A DNA stretch of 64,000 nt from Shimia sp040370365 (GTDB lineage: Bacteria; Pseudomonadota; Alphaproteobacteria; Rhodobacterales; Rhodobacteraceae): positions 1,054,001 through 1,118,000 of the forward strand of contig NZ_BAABWQ010000001.1 in the NCBI RefSeq assembly GCF_040370365.1, given 5' to 3'. A program made the position numbers and the translations under genes. Below are positions 8,497-16,338 of this stretch, one piece after another. Every line of letters begins with the position of its first letter. Positions within the stretch are counted from its first letter, which is position 1. The notes under the pieces are model-generated. The model saw only the letters and a program-made list of their open reading frames with translations. It ran no database searches and had not been told where the DNA came from.

Positions 8497-8595
8497 TGAT
8501 TAGATTGACAGTGGACAATCAGGTCACGAATGAATGTCCGCTCTTGCATGCCCCTCTCAACTCTTCGCGAATGCAGCGAATGTCGGCTCTCGCCC

Positions 8596-8787
8596 TCACC
8601 GTGGATGCTCTGTCTCCTTACCTAAGGTGGCGGAGTTTAGCGCGCGTTGCATGGCATCAAAGTGTTCGCCTGACATCATCACAAAGCGAGATTTTCCGTA
8701 CCTGGTGATCATAACGGGTTCACATTGAACCGCCTCCAAAATTTCAGAAGTGCTGTGCCTCAACTGGGTCGTTGAAAAGACCTTCAT
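8596..8787 (-). CDS. Phd/YefM-type antitoxin, no toxin visible
   Basis: The protein has 63 residues from ATG 8787 behind GAGGGC. The sequence MKVFSTTQLRHSTSEILEAV, then PVMITRYGKSRFVMMSGEHF, is the classic N-terminal DNA-binding half of Phd/YefM antitoxins. The C-terminal toxin-neutralising tail is short. It lies 19 bases downstream of the metallophosphoesterase gene on the same strand and convergent with the exonuclease gene. No Doc, RelE or PIN gene follows it in the remaining 99 bases before the exonuclease end. It is either an orphan antitoxin, a solitary regulator, or partnered with a non-canonical neighbour. Confidence 0.85.
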   Translation of the reverse strand: MKVFSTTQLRHSTSEILEAVQCEPVMITRYGKSRFVMMSGEHFDAMQRALNSATLGKETEHPR

Positions 8788-8806
8788 ATCTTGCCCTCGT
8801 TGCGAT

Positions 8807-9376
8807 CTAAGTGTTGAGTTTCGCCCTATGCTCAACATCGCCCCAATGCTTGTTCGGCGGCAACTTCTTTGCCCGGCGCGCAATGTCGGCAAAGGTAACC
8901 GGCATAAAGTCCCACACATCGACGCCGACATTCACAGAATTGCGAGACCCGCGCCAATTGTCATGAACATGGCCAAAGAACTGTAGTGCACCTTTGCGAG
9001 CGTGGTTCCAGGTAATCATTGGGTAGTGGCACAATGTGTTGGACTGGTTTTGGGGACCATCCTGCAATTCAACGTAGTGTGAGATGGAATCCCAGGGGAG
9101 TTCCAGTGTTGGCTTGAAATCATGATTGCCAACGACCAGATGACGCTCAGCGCCCGGCAACTGATTGAATATCTGCTCGACATAAGCGCTGTCCTTGGCT
9201 TTGGAGCCAAAAGCGAAATCACCAAGAATCCAAAGTTGGTCTTCCGGGTTAACCACATTCCACATGTTTTCCAACAACGCCGCGTCCATCTGTGATGCTG
9301 ACTTGAAGGGGCGGTTGCAGAAGCGTATGATGTTTTCATGACCAAAATGCGTGTCGGCTGTGTACCAGATTGTCAT
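8807..9376 (-). CDS. Calcineurin-like metallophosphoesterase (phage type)
   Basis: The protein has 189 residues from ATG 9376. Metal-binding motifs are in the standard order: YTADTHFGHENI (DxH), WILGDFAFG (GDxxx), VVGNHDFK (GNHD), CHYPMITW (H) and FGHVHDNW (GHxH). This compact architecture is common in phages and plasmids and hydrolyses phosphodiesters or phosphomonoesters with a dinuclear metal centre. The Phd-type antitoxin gene follows after 19 bases, suggesting co-transcription. The natural substrate cannot be read from sequence. Confidence 0.88.
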   Translation of the reverse strand: MTIWYTADTHFGHENIIRFCNRPFKSASQMDAALLENMWNVVNPEDQLWILGDFAFGSKAKDSAYVEQIFNQLPGAERHLVVGNHDFKPTLELPWDSISHYVELQDGPQNQSNTLCHYPMITWNHARKGALQFFGHVHDNWRGSRNSVNVGVDVWDFMPVTFADIARRAKKLPPNKHWGDVEHRAKLNT

Positions 9377-9396
9377 TGAGTGTTCTCTCGGTCCAA

Positions 9397-9819
9397 TTAA
9401 CCCGCCAGAGCGCGAAATTCTTCGGGTGTGTAGTCCAGCTCCAATAACTTCAAAAAAAGCAGATCCAGAGGCAATTGTGTCTCCATCCAATGCACTCTTT
9501 CAGCGTTGATGCTTAGATCGAAACCGCCAAATTTGTTCAGGGAAATGCAAATTTCACGTCCGTTTAGAAAATCCCAAAGGAGCTCGGAAAACGAACCTTC
9601 CCCACTCTTTGGATGTGTCGAAAGGCCCGAACACTGAGCAAGGATTGTTGGTAATACGTCTATAAAAACAGTCCATACCTGCTGTTGCTCCTGCAGCTTC
9701 AATGTTCGAGAATTAGAGGTCGGCTGCTGTGCTGACGACTTTAGCGCCAGTACAGGTGCAAACTTCGACAAGATAGCTTCCTTGGTGTTTGAGGTATCGC
9801 CTGCATGCACGCCTGTCAT
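9397..9819 (-). CDS. Hypothetical protein
   Basis: The protein has about 140 residues from ATG 9819, one base after the stop of a 34-codon ORF (TGAGATG). I do not recognise a domain. The N-terminal half is Ser/Thr/Gln-rich. The C-terminal half has a compact pattern, FSELLWDFLNGREICISLNK followed by GGFDLSINAERVHWMETQ, and ends with a Leu-rich helix (LPLDLLFLKLLELD) and TPEEFRALAG. No signal peptide or membrane segment is seen. It is the last gene of a minus-strand unit that starts opposite the XRE regulator at 10015, which may control it. Confidence 0.5.
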   Translation of the reverse strand: MTGVHAGDTSNTKEAILSKFAPVLALKSSAQQPTSNSRTLKLQEQQQVWTVFIDVLPTILAQCSGLSTHPKSGEGSFSELLWDFLNGREICISLNKFGGFDLSINAERVHWMETQLPLDLLFLKLLELDYTPEEFRALAG

Positions 9820-9820
9820 C

Positions 9821-9925
9821 TCAACACCCACCCTGCATGTCGTCGATGGCGGCTGAATCCAGAGAGCTTTGCGAAACACCCAAAGCGCGAAACAGGTCCG
9901 CAGGGGTTATATGTATTTCTAACAT
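9821..9925 (-). CDS. 34-residue leader-like ORF
   Basis: A short ORF, MLEIHITPADLFRALGVSQS and 14 further residues, starts at ATG 9925 behind AAGGTGGG and stops one base before the ATG of the next gene. The good ribosome binding site and the TGAGATG junction favour real translation and coupling. No domain is recognisable. It could be a small protein or a translational leader. Confidence 0.4.
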   Translation of the reverse strand: MLEIHITPADLFRALGVSQSSLDSAAIDDMQGGC

Positions 9926-9986
9926 CACTACCCACCTTATATGTATGATCTGATTTTTAGATAATCTGAAAATGAGATTACTGGAA

Positions 9987-10010
9987 GTGTCCGAAGCATC
10001 TTACGGACAC
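9987..10010. promoter_or_regulatory. Inverted repeat before the second XRE gene
   Basis: GTGTCCG (9987-9993) and CGGACAC (10004-10010) form a perfect 7-bp inverted repeat spaced by 10 bases, ending four bases before the TTG start at 10015. A second imperfect palindrome, TAATCT-N7-AGATTA, lies just upstream, and the 10-mer TTATATGTAT occurs twice about 30 bases apart within 9909-9947. These are candidate operator sites in the divergent promoter region. The 7-bp repeat could also hide the ribosome binding site in a hairpin. Confidence 0.45.
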
Positions 10011-10014
10011 TCAA

Positions 10015-10272
10015 TTGACCAAAACACTCCACACCAACGGACATTTGGCGCTCATTGAAGCGCTCATTTCTGCCCGTAAATCCCAAAATCTCTCACAAGC
10101 AGCCTTGGCAGAGCGGTTAAGGTGTCATCAATCGTTCGTCGCACGGATCGAGTCGGGGCAGCGGCGTATTGATGTGCCAGAATTGGTGATCATAGCGCGG
10201 GCACTCGATATTCCTGCGGAACACTTTTTCGAAGCCGTCATTAAGGCAGTGCCACCGGGTGAACGGATTTAA
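10015..10272 (+). CDS. Small XRE-family regulator
   Basis: The protein has 85 residues from a TTG start at 10015. It is almost entirely a Cro/C1 helix-turn-helix: IEALISARKSQNLSQAALAE, RLRCHQSFVARIESGQRRID, then VPELVIIARALDIPAEHFFE. The IESGQRRIDVPEL segment is typical of single-domain XRE proteins in Alphaproteobacteria. It is divergent from the 34-codon ORF and hypothetical gene and preceded by inverted repeats, so local autoregulation is likely. It marks the right end of the accessory stretch; the next gene is nrdJ. Confidence 0.88.
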   Translation: MTKTLHTNGHLALIEALISARKSQNLSQAALAERLRCHQSFVARIESGQRRIDVPELVIIARALDIPAEHFFEAVIKAVPPGERI

Positions 10273-10390
10273 CGACCTGATTTCGTTGACTAATCACGAA
10301 ATCCACAAAAGGCATGTACGACTTTGGACGTGACCGAAACATGATTTTTTGCGTCCAAAATTAACTCAAACCCCATACTCAAAATAGAGA

Positions 10391-10422
10391 CGGCTTCACC
10401 CGAAAGCATCGTTGTGAAGCCG
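10391..10422 (-). terminator. Candidate terminator of nrdJ
   Basis: CGGCTTCAC (10391-10399) pairs with GTGAAGCCG (10414-10422), a 9-bp stem with a 14-base loop. On the minus strand it is followed by CTCTATTTTG, a weak U-rich tail, about 100 bases after the nrdJ stop. Confidence 0.45.
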
Positions 10423-10522
10423 CTCAATGTACAACCTATGTGTAGATAGTGGACCCCAGTTAGAACGAAATGGGCAAACTATGGGTCATTTCACACTGAC
10501 AGAGCAGCACCCACCTACCGGC

Positions 10523-12805
10523 TTAGCCACACTTGCTGAACCCGCAGCTTGGGCATGTCATGCACCCTTCGACCATCTGCAAGCCAAACTCACCGCAGCT
10601 TGGACACGCCTTGCCACGCGGTGCTTCGCCAACCGCCATAACTTCAGCCTGAGGATCAGATTTCAGCCCCATCCCCTCGCCTTCAATAAAGCCGATCGCA
10701 ACCATGTGGCGCTCAAGCACGCCGCCAATTGCGGCCAGAATGGAGGGAATATATTTGCCTTCCATCCAAGCGCCACCGCGCGGATCAAACACCGCTTTCA
10801 GCTCTTCTACGACAAAGGACACATCGCCACCGCGACGGAACACCGCCGAAATCATCCGGGTCAGCGCCAATGTCCAAGCGTAGTGCTCCATGTTTTTGGA
10901 GTTGATAAACACCTCAAACGGGCGACGGTGACCGTTGATGATCACATCGTTTACCGTCAGGTAAATCGCGTGTTCGCTGTCGGGCCACTTCAGCTTGTAG
11001 GTCGCGCCTTCAAGGCTCTGTGGACGCTCCAGCGGCTCAGACATGTAAATCACTTCACCGCCATCGGCCACGTGATCCGCAGGCTTCTCGCCCGGCGCGT
11101 CTTCACTTGTCTCGCTCACAGTCAAAACCGACCCGGTCACATCGTTTGGACGATACGTGGTACAGCCCTTACAGCCGGTGTCCCATGCCTGCATGTAGAC
11201 ATCTTTGAAGCTTTCAAAATCAATGTCTTCAGGACAGTTGATGGTTTTGGAGATCGAGCTGTCGATCCATTTCTGTGCTGCTGCCTGCATGCGTACATGG
11301 GCCGCTGGTGCCAATGTCTGTGCGTTCACAAAGTAGTCTGGCAGCGCTTTGTCGCCAAACTTGTCACGCCACATCTGTACGGCGTAATCCACAACTTCTT
11401 CTTCTGTGCGGCTGCCGTCTTTCTGCAAGACCTTACGGGTGTAGGCATAAGCAAACACCGGCTCGATACCGGAACTCACATTGCCGGCATACAGGCTGAT
11501 GGTGCCGGTTGGCGCGATAGACGTCAGCAACGCATTGCGAATACCATGTTTGGAAATCGCCGCCTTCACGTCCTCGTCCAGATCCTGAACCAGACCACCA
11601 TTGACGTATTTGTCTTTGTCAAAGAGCGGGAACGCGCCTTTCTCTTTGGCCAGATCGACGGACGCCAAGTAAGACGCACGTGCAATCGCTTTCATCCACG
11701 CTTCGGTCTGCTCCGCCGCTTCTTCCGTGCCATACTTCAATCCCAGCATCAGCAACGCGTCTGCAAGCCCGGTCACACCCAGACCAATCCGACGTTTGGC
11801 TTGGGCTTCTTGCGCCTGTGCGTCCAGCGGGAATTTGGACGCATCCACCACGTTGTCCATCATCCGCACCGCCGTCGCCACCAACTCGGTCAGCGCAGCT
11901 TCATTCAGTTCAGCCGCCTTTTCAAACGGATCTGTAACCAAACGCGCAAGGTTGATCGACCCCAACAAACACGCACCATAAGGTGGCAGCGGCTGCTCAC
12001 CACACGGGTTGGTCGCCGCGATCTGCTCTACATAGTTCAGGTTGTTGCGCTGGTTGATACGGTCAATGAAAATCACACCCGGCTCTGCGTAATCATACGT
12101 GCCCTGCATGATCTTGTTCCAAAGATCGCGCGCCTGCACGGTGTGGTAAACTTTGTCGCCGAAAACCAGCTCCCAAGGGCCGTCCGCCTTCACCGCTTCC
12201 ATAAACGCATCTGTCACCAACACTGACATGTTGAACATGCGCAACCGAGCTGGATCAGATTTGGCCGTGATGAAATCTTCCACATCCGGATGATCACACC
12301 GCATCGTCGCCATCATCGCACCACGACGTGAGCCCGCAGACATGATTGTGCGGCACATCGCGTCCCACACATCCATAAAGCTCAAAGGACCGGAGGCATC
12401 CGCCGCCACGCCCTTAACGTCTGCACCGCGCGGACGGATGGTGGAGAAATCATAACCGATACCGCCACCCTGCTGCATGGTCAGCGCCGCCTCTTTGAGC
12501 ATGTCAAAGATGCCGGACATGCTGTCAGGCACGGTGCCCATCACAAAGCAATTGAACAAAGTCACATTGCGCGCGGTGCCCGCCCCTGCGGTGATACGGC
12601 CGGCTGGCAAGTACTTAAAGTCTTCCAACGCCGCGTAAAATTTATCTTCCCAAAGCGCGGGGTCTTTTTCAACCTTCGCAAGGTCACGCGCAATGCGCCG
12701 CCAACTGTCCTCAACCGAAAGGTCGATCGGCGTGCCGTCTGCCTCCTTGAAGCGGTATTTCATGTCCCAGATCTGCTCTGCGATGGGGGCGGCGAAACGA
12801 CTCAT
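10523..12805 (-). CDS. nrdJ: Adenosylcobalamin-dependent ribonucleotide reductase (class II)
   Basis: The protein has 760 residues and reduces ribonucleotides to deoxyribonucleotides using a B12-derived thiyl radical. Visible landmarks are the N-terminal substrate-region Cys in VTLFNCFVMGTVPDSMSG, the GGGIGYDFSTIRPRG loop, the conserved NPCGEQPLPPYGACLLGSIN active-site loop, TGTISLYAGNVSSGIEP near the phosphate-binding region, and a C-terminal zinc-ribbon-like tail (CPSCGEFGLQMVEGCMTCPS, then CGFSKCG) that recycles the active-site disulfide. Length and tail match the Rhodobacterales NrdJ. It is monocistronic, with NrdR-like repeats upstream. No cobalamin riboswitch is visible in its short 5' region. 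Confidence 0.96.
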   Translation of the reverse strand: MSRFAAPIAEQIWDMKYRFKEADGTPIDLSVEDSWRRIARDLAKVEKDPALWEDKFYAALEDFKYLPAGRITAGAGTARNVTLFNCFVMGTVPDSMSGIFDMLKEAALTMQQGGGIGYDFSTIRPRGADVKGVAADASGPLSFMDVWDAMCRTIMSAGSRRGAMMATMRCDHPDVEDFITAKSDPARLRMFNMSVLVTDAFMEAVKADGPWELVFGDKVYHTVQARDLWNKIMQGTYDYAEPGVIFIDRINQRNNLNYVEQIAATNPCGEQPLPPYGACLLGSINLARLVTDPFEKAAELNEAALTELVATAVRMMDNVVDASKFPLDAQAQEAQAKRRIGLGVTGLADALLMLGLKYGTEEAAEQTEAWMKAIARASYLASVDLAKEKGAFPLFDKDKYVNGGLVQDLDEDVKAAISKHGIRNALLTSIAPTGTISLYAGNVSSGIEPVFAYAYTRKVLQKDGSRTEEEVVDYAVQMWRDKFGDKALPDYFVNAQTLAPAAHVRMQAAAQKWIDSSISKTINCPEDIDFESFKDVYMQAWDTGCKGCTTYRPNDVTGSVLTVSETSEDAPGEKPADHVADGGEVIYMSEPLERPQSLEGATYKLKWPDSEHAIYLTVNDVIINGHRRPFEVFINSKNMEHYAWTLALTRMISAVFRRGGDVSFVVEELKAVFDPRGGAWMEGKYIPSILAAIGGVLERHMVAIGFIEGEGMGLKSDPQAEVMAVGEAPRGKACPSCGEFGLQMVEGCMTCPSCGFSKCG

Positions 12806-12887
12806 CGATGGATTCCTTGATTTTCTTGCTGCGCGTTGAAGGTTATTTAAGGTATAACGAAACGGTGAGCACGCACAACGACAAAAT

Positions 12888-12932
12888 ACACTATTTGGGG
12901 GTTGAGGGCGAACTCAGCACTAGATAGAGTGT
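12888..12932. promoter_or_regulatory. Candidate NrdR boxes between nrdJ and DUF1489
   Basis: ACACTATTTGGGGGTT (12888-12903) and GCACTAGATAGAGTGT (12917-12932) both resemble the NrdR consensus ACAcWATATATWGTGT; the second is the better match and nearly palindromic. Starts are 29 bases apart, near three helical turns. Tandem boxes upstream of a ribonucleotide reductase gene fit NrdR control. This is inference from pattern only. Confidence 0.5.
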
Positions 12933-12960
12933 TCTGCGTGCATAACTCTGTGGGAAAGCT

Positions 12961-13392
12961 GTGGATAAAACCGTCCATCTCGTAAAACTATCCGTGGGTT
13001 CGGAAAGTCCTGAAACTCTTGCTGCTTGGCAAGAGGCAAATGCCCCGCGCTTCCCCGACGGCAAGCCCCGTCACGTCACCCGTATGTGGCCCAAACGCGA
13101 AACAGAGCTGCTCAACGGCGGGTCCATTTATTGGGTGATCAAAGGGTCAATTCAATGTCGTCAGCGTATCTTACGGCTCGACGAGGTTTTTGGATCAGAC
13201 GGCATTCGCCGTTGCGCCATTGTTCTCGAGCCAAAGGTCCACTTGACGCAAGCAGCGCTCAAACGTCCATTTCAGGGCTGGCGATACCTCAAGGTCGAAG
13301 ACGCCCCCGCAGACCTGCCGGAAAACCGCGCCAACGACGACGTGCTGCCGGACGAGCTGAACCGCGCTTTGGCCGAAATTGGGGTGCTCTAA
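12961..13392 (+). CDS. DUF1489 family protein
   Basis: The protein has 143 residues from GTG 12961. The sequence VHLVKLSVGSESPETLAAWQ, then HVTRMWPKRETELLNGGSIY and WVIKGSIQCRQRILRLDEV, is the signature of DUF1489, a small conserved cytoplasmic protein family of Alphaproteobacteria. The family's function is unknown to me. The acidic C-terminus ends LPDELNRALAEIGVL. It is divergent from nrdJ and shares its promoter region, so it could fall under the same control, but no pathway link is visible. Confidence 0.88.
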   Translation: MDKTVHLVKLSVGSESPETLAAWQEANAPRFPDGKPRHVTRMWPKRETELLNGGSIYWVIKGSIQCRQRILRLDEVFGSDGIRRCAIVLEPKVHLTQAALKRPFQGWRYLKVEDAPADLPENRANDDVLPDELNRALAEIGVL

Positions 13393-13546
13393 CTCTGATT
13401 GCCGTACGGTCCGTTAAACTCATGCCATAGGTGTGTTTTCACTATGAACACCGTTCAGATACCGACGGAAAACCGACGCGATACCACGTCCGCCTTCGAC
13501 TCACCGTCACGCGTTAACACTCTCAAATGAAAACAGAATTATTAGG

Positions 13547-14632
13547 CTATCGCGTGCCAATATCTTGTGGTGCAACCGAGACCGACTTCACCACTGCATA
13601 ACACGAAACACCCTCCGACAACCCCAGTGCCGCAGCCGACCGCCGCGTGATCCGAGCCAAAACCCGCCCGGCTTTGGTATCCACAGAAACAATCGCGCCC
13701 GGCCCCTCGCCCGCGCGCACAGACTGCACCGTGCCTTCAATAATATTGAGTGCAGACAAACCCTTGGGGCCCTCTGTTGACAAGATCACGTCCTGAGCAG
13801 CCACCCGCACGCGCACCTTATGGCCCACCGCATGTGGCAGTTGCGGCAGCATCAACGGCACACCATTTGCGCTCAACTCAGTAAGCCCGTCGTCATGGTG
13901 TTGCGCCACCGTTGCCTCCAACACGGCCCCCACGGCCCGAACGCCCATTGGCGTAAAGCTCGGATCAGACAGCACTTCTGTCGCCGCGCCCACACGCGCA
14001 ATCTTTCCGCCCTGCATCGCCACCACAGTTGTCGCCAGTCGCGCCACCTCCGCAATCGAATGCGTAACATACAGAATAGGCAGCGAAAATTCGTCCCGCA
14101 GCTGTTCGAAGTACGGTAAGATTTCTGCCTTGCGAGGCTCATCTAAGGCCGCCAGTGGTTCATCTGCCAAAATCAACTTGGGGCGCGCCAACAAAGCCCG
14201 CCCAATCGCCACACGCTGCTTCTCTCCACCAGACAATTCTGCCGGACGCCGCTGCAACAACGCCCCAATCCCAAGGATGTCGACCACCTGATCAAAGCTG
14301 ACAACCTCCCGGCGCTCTCGTGCCAACCCATTGCCATACAAAAGATTTTTACGCACATTCAGATGTGGAAACAGCCGTTCCTCTTGGAACACATATCCCA
14401 GACCACGCTTGTGTGGCGGCACCCATACGCCTGAGGTTGTGTCGCCTAGCACCTCACCATTCACCACAATCCGACTTTGCTTCGGTTTACTCAACCCCGC
14501 AACGGCATTGATCACGCTGGTCTTGCCTGACCCCGAGCTGCCAAACAAAACCGTCAACCCAGCAGGCACCTCAAACGCAACATCAAGGTTAAAGCTCTCA
14601 AAATCCTGCTTTATCTGGACAGAAATGCTCAT
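13547..14632 (-). CDS. modC: Molybdate ABC transporter ATP-binding protein
   Basis: The protein has 361 residues. Walker A is GSSGSGKT (31-38), the signature LSGGEKQRVAIGRALL, Walker B LILADEPLAALD and the switch His in VTHSIAEVARLA. The C-terminal about 130 residues form a MOP/TOBE-type molybdate-binding domain (ARITRRSAAALGLSEG). It powers molybdate import through ModB. The ATG overlaps the modB stop, and the gene order modA-modB-modC is the standard one. Confidence 0.95.
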   Translation of the reverse strand: MSISVQIKQDFESFNLDVAFEVPAGLTVLFGSSGSGKTSVINAVAGLSKPKQSRIVVNGEVLGDTTSGVWVPPHKRGLGYVFQEERLFPHLNVRKNLLYGNGLARERREVVSFDQVVDILGIGALLQRRPAELSGGEKQRVAIGRALLARPKLILADEPLAALDEPRKAEILPYFEQLRDEFSLPILYVTHSIAEVARLATTVVAMQGGKIARVGAATEVLSDPSFTPMGVRAVGAVLEATVAQHHDDGLTELSANGVPLMLPQLPHAVGHKVRVRVAAQDVILSTEGPKGLSALNIIEGTVQSVRAGEGPGAIVSVDTKAGRVLARITRRSAAALGLSEGVSCYAVVKSVSVAPQDIGTR

Positions 14633-15321
14633 GCCTGCCCCACCCGTTTCGCGATCCGGCGCGCGATCACCTCAGACAGTATCAACGCCCCCGCAGCCAC
14701 AACAATGCTCACGACAACCAGCCGCATTGCTGCGTTCTCTCCGCCCGGAACCTGCAAAAACGCATAAATCGCGCTCGGCAAGGTGCGGGTCTGACCGGGA
14801 ATGTTGCTGACAAATGTGATTGTGGCCCCGAATTCGCCCATCGCCTTGGCAAAAGCGAGAACCATCCCGGCCAAAATGCCGGGCAACATCAAAGGCAATG
14901 TGACCGTAAGAAAAACCCGCACGCGCGACGCACCCAATGTGGCCGCTGCCTGCTCAAGCTTTGGATCAATTGCTTCAATCGACAATCGGATTGAGCGCAC
15001 CAAGAGAGGGAACGCCATCACCGCTGCCGCGAGCGCCGCCCCAGTCCAGCGAAAGGCGATAACAATACCCAGTTGCTGCAACATGCCCCCAATCGGCCCT
15101 TGAGTACCGAAGGTCACCAGCAGCAAGTATCCAGTTGCGACTGGAGGTAAAACGAGTGGTAAGTGCACCAAAACATTGACAACTTGCTTCCCTGAAAATT
15201 GCCATCTGGCCAGCGCATAGGCAACCAACACCCCCGGCAGCAAAGCCACGATCATGGCCCAAAACGCCACCTTCAACGACAATCCTACCGCAGCCCATTC
15301 TTCGGGACCCAGCCACTCCAT
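14629..15321 (-). CDS. modB: Molybdate ABC transporter permease
   Basis: The protein has 230 residues from ATG 15321, which overlaps the modA stop as TGATG; a longer frame upstream would lie within modA. It is an inner-membrane protein with about five hydrophobic segments and the permease EAA-like loop (EQAAATLGASRVRVFLTVTL) that docks to ModC. VVNVLVHLPLVLPPVATGYL is typical of the N-terminal half of ModB. It forms the channel for molybdate delivered by ModA. Confidence 0.94.
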   Translation of the reverse strand: MEWLGPEEWAAVGLSLKVAFWAMIVALLPGVLVAYALARWQFSGKQVVNVLVHLPLVLPPVATGYLLLVTFGTQGPIGGMLQQLGIVIAFRWTGAALAAAVMAFPLLVRSIRLSIEAIDPKLEQAAATLGASRVRVFLTVTLPLMLPGILAGMVLAFAKAMGEFGATITFVSNIPGQTRTLPSAIYAFLQVPGGENAAMRLVVVSIVVAAGALILSEVIARRIAKRVGQA

Positions 15322-16121
15322 CAGCGGCTCTCCAAAACGCGAAAGCCGCGGGATTGAAACGCGGCGCGCGCCAGCGATCCATCCCAAAACTCCATGAATT
15401 CCAAGACTTCCGGCCGATCCCTGCCCTGTACCATGGCCACCGGGTAAACAATGTCATCATGGGTTTCCTCTGGAAAAACACCCAGAGTGCGCACCCTGTT
15501 CTCCGCCGCAGCATCGGTCACATAGACCACGCCTGCCTGCGCCTCCCCCAATGCCACCAGAGCAAGCGCAGCGCGCACATTGTCCACCTGCGCAACAAAG
15601 GGCGCAACCTCAGCCCACACGCCGAGCGCCTCAAGAGCTTGTCGCCCATAAATTCCAGCGGGCACGGCCTCAGTTAAGGCCATTGCCATGCGCCCACCTG
15701 ACAAAAACGCGGTGGACTTAAGACTCTCAAATCCTCTAAACTTCGTCGTGGATCTCTCAGGAACGACGAGCGCCAAACTGTTGCCGTAACTGATTTTTTG
15801 ACGCGTTTTGTCAAGCAAACCACGCCCGCGCAAATGAGTCATCCACGCCACATTTGCAGAAACGAACACATCTGCGGGGGCGCCATATTCGATTTGTCGC
15901 GCCAAGGCCGACGACCCCGCAAACGACAAAACAACCTCATGCCCGGTTTCCACTTCAAAGACCGCGGCCACCTCCTCCAGAGCTTCTTTCAGACTGGCGG
16001 CCGCAAACACGACCACTTCACCGGCTTGAGCCGTCGCAGCCCCACATCCAATCACCACCGCAGTCACTGCGACTTTCAGGGCAACAAGGGGTGATTTGGA
16101 CGACATTGGAGACCACGACAT
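15321..16121 (-). CDS. modA: Periplasmic molybdate-binding protein
   Basis: The protein has 266 residues with a signal peptide (LVALKVAVTAVVIGCGAATA, cleavage near AQA-GEV); ATG 16106 just before it is an alternative start. Mature motifs VVFAAASLKEALEEVAAVFE, VVLSFAGSSALARQIEYGAP and ADVFVSANVAWM are diagnostic of ModA, with the Ser residues of the first and second motifs binding the oxyanion. It captures molybdate, possibly tungstate, for ModBC. It is the first gene of the modABC operon; no clear ModE operator is seen upstream. Confidence 0.95.
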   Translation of the reverse strand: MSWSPMSSKSPLVALKVAVTAVVIGCGAATAQAGEVVVFAAASLKEALEEVAAVFEVETGHEVVLSFAGSSALARQIEYGAPADVFVSANVAWMTHLRGRGLLDKTRQKISYGNSLALVVPERSTTKFRGFESLKSTAFLSGGRMAMALTEAVPAGIYGRQALEALGVWAEVAPFVAQVDNVRAALALVALGEAQAGVVYVTDAAAENRVRTLGVFPEETHDDIVYPVAMVQGRDRPEVLEFMEFWDGSLARAAFQSRGFRVLESR

Positions 16122-16338
16122 ATTTGCGTCTTTTCATGGGGATATAGAATGCCGCCCCCGCAACGCAAGCCTTTTGCCGCAACCGCATCGCGCCTTCCCC
16201 TCTGATGGCTGGGGCTGCGATGCCTTCCAATTCTTCGTTTCACGACATCAGAGTTCGTTTTGACTGCTATGGTTGGCTTTGGCGTCGCGCCGTTAGCAAC
16301 GCCTAAATGCCGCAGCTGCGTTCACCCTCAACAGAGGC

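Noticed and set aside
10430..10500. Possible end of an IS3-type element (TGGACCCCAG...)
   Set aside because: The string resembles an IS end, but there is no second end, no target duplication and no transposase fragment nearby.
10427..12226. 599-codon plus-strand frame
   Set aside because: It lies antisense to nrdJ, a fully recognisable protein; its Arg/His/Cys-rich composition is typical of an opposite-strand shadow of a GC-rich gene.
12806..12960. Cobalamin riboswitch for nrdJ
   Set aside because: The leader is only about 150 bases to the divergent gene and I see no B12-box-like or switch-like structure.
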